Origin: Zoogloea sp.
GTDB lineage: Bacteria > Pseudomonadota > Gammaproteobacteria > Burkholderiales > Rhodocyclaceae
Direction of reading: 5' to 3'
DNA length: 64,000 bases
Assembly: GCF_028689785.1 (NCBI RefSeq)
Contig: NZ_JAQVCN010000011.1
Coordinates: forward strand, 17,889-81,888
In this document: in pieces, positions 63,876 to 64,000 of the stretch
How the letters are laid out: each line of letters begins with the position of its first letter
Numbering within the stretch: the stretch's first letter is position 1
Made by a program: the position numbers and the translations under genes
The notes under the pieces: generated by a model
Told to the model about the DNA's origin: nothing
The model's database searches: none
Seen by the model: the letters and a program-made list of their open reading frames with translations, nothing else

Positions 63876-64000
63876 GGGAACCCCTGATCAATTGACGTTT
63901 GAAGCACGAACACCCAAGCCAGCAGTTTTGAGCCGACTTCGATGATCACTTTTTCCGCCCTTGCTGCCGCATTTCGAGGCCATTTCGGCCTTGATCACCC
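63876..64000 (-). mobile_element. Possible end of an insertion sequence (right edge)
   Basis: From GGGAACCCCTGATCAATT onward the sequence is less GC-rich than its surroundings. It contains a minus-strand open frame of 36 codons (63888-63998, ending ASNVN) that enters from outside the window. GGGAACC-type ends followed by a transposase 3' end are typical of IS5-like elements. Only one end is visible, so this is tentative. Confidence 0.25.

Noticed and set aside
61977..63887. A 636-residue plus-strand frame opposite ybiT
   Set aside because: Antisense to an unmistakable ABC-F protein; Val/Gly/His-rich without domains.

Overview
The window looks like a chromosomal segment of a high-GC betaproteobacterium, most likely Rhodocyclales (Azospira/Dechlorosoma-like). 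This is inferred from the gene mix: PEP-CTERM proteins, a phasin plus a PHB-depolymerase-type esterase, a TorF-type porin ahead of glnK-amtB, UbiK, ThrH, comM and a branched-chain amino acid ABC operon. No rRNA, tRNA, CRISPR array or prophage is visible. Genes are densely packed, and almost every long antisense frame is a GC-rich shadow. One possible insertion-sequence end lies at the right edge.

Layout. 1-9 kb: a cut radical SAM gene, a zinc-ribbon membrane protein, a small PEP-CTERM protein, an amidohydrolase-fold protein lacking its metal ligands, a diheme cytochrome c, a flavoprotein, small stress/PepSY proteins, and a LysR regulator divergent from a DUF2917 gene. 9-24 kb: an isomerase, an ABC-F ATPase, thrH, purU, the torF-like/glnK/amtB operon behind an NtrC/sigma54 promoter, ubiK, YceI, comM, a Bcr/CflA transporter coupled to a ceramidase-family gene, and a NUDIX hydrolase. 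24-30 kb: livF-livG-livM-livH with two tandem substrate-binding proteins. 30-41 kb: a BamE-like lipoprotein, a PAS chemoreceptor, a sigma54-driven aldehyde dehydrogenase with DUF779, a Sel1/ExbB-like/DUF2149 operon, a cupin gene, a NarL-type two-component pair, and selO. 41-50 kb: a second PEP-CTERM protein, a glycosyltransferase, a three-gene membrane/ferredoxin/CopD-like operon, ADP-ribosylglycohydrolase, a PHB-type esterase and a phasin.

50-58 kb holds the most unusual block. On the minus strand lie DUF350, SPFH-SHOCT, double DUF4178 with zinc ribbons, an unlisted 53-residue membrane peptide and speD, followed by a flavin reductase. Divergently lie a membrane-embedded spermidine-synthase-like protein, a Tat-exported FAD amine-oxidase-like lipoprotein and an alpha/beta hydrolase. 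Together they read as a membrane-associated aminopropyl (polyamine) system. 58-64 kb: a hybrid histidine kinase, a small membrane protein and the ABC-F ATPase YbiT.

Cross-cutting regulation seen directly in the sequence: four sigma54-type -24/-12 elements (both PEP-CTERM genes, the glnK-amtB operon, the aldehyde dehydrogenase); a shared 17-base motif upstream of both PEP-CTERM promoters; a 15-base palindrome present in the cupin/Sel1 and kinase/selO promoter regions; a 16-bp inverted repeat in front of the phasin gene; and six copies of a short REP-like palindromic repeat just 3' of genes.
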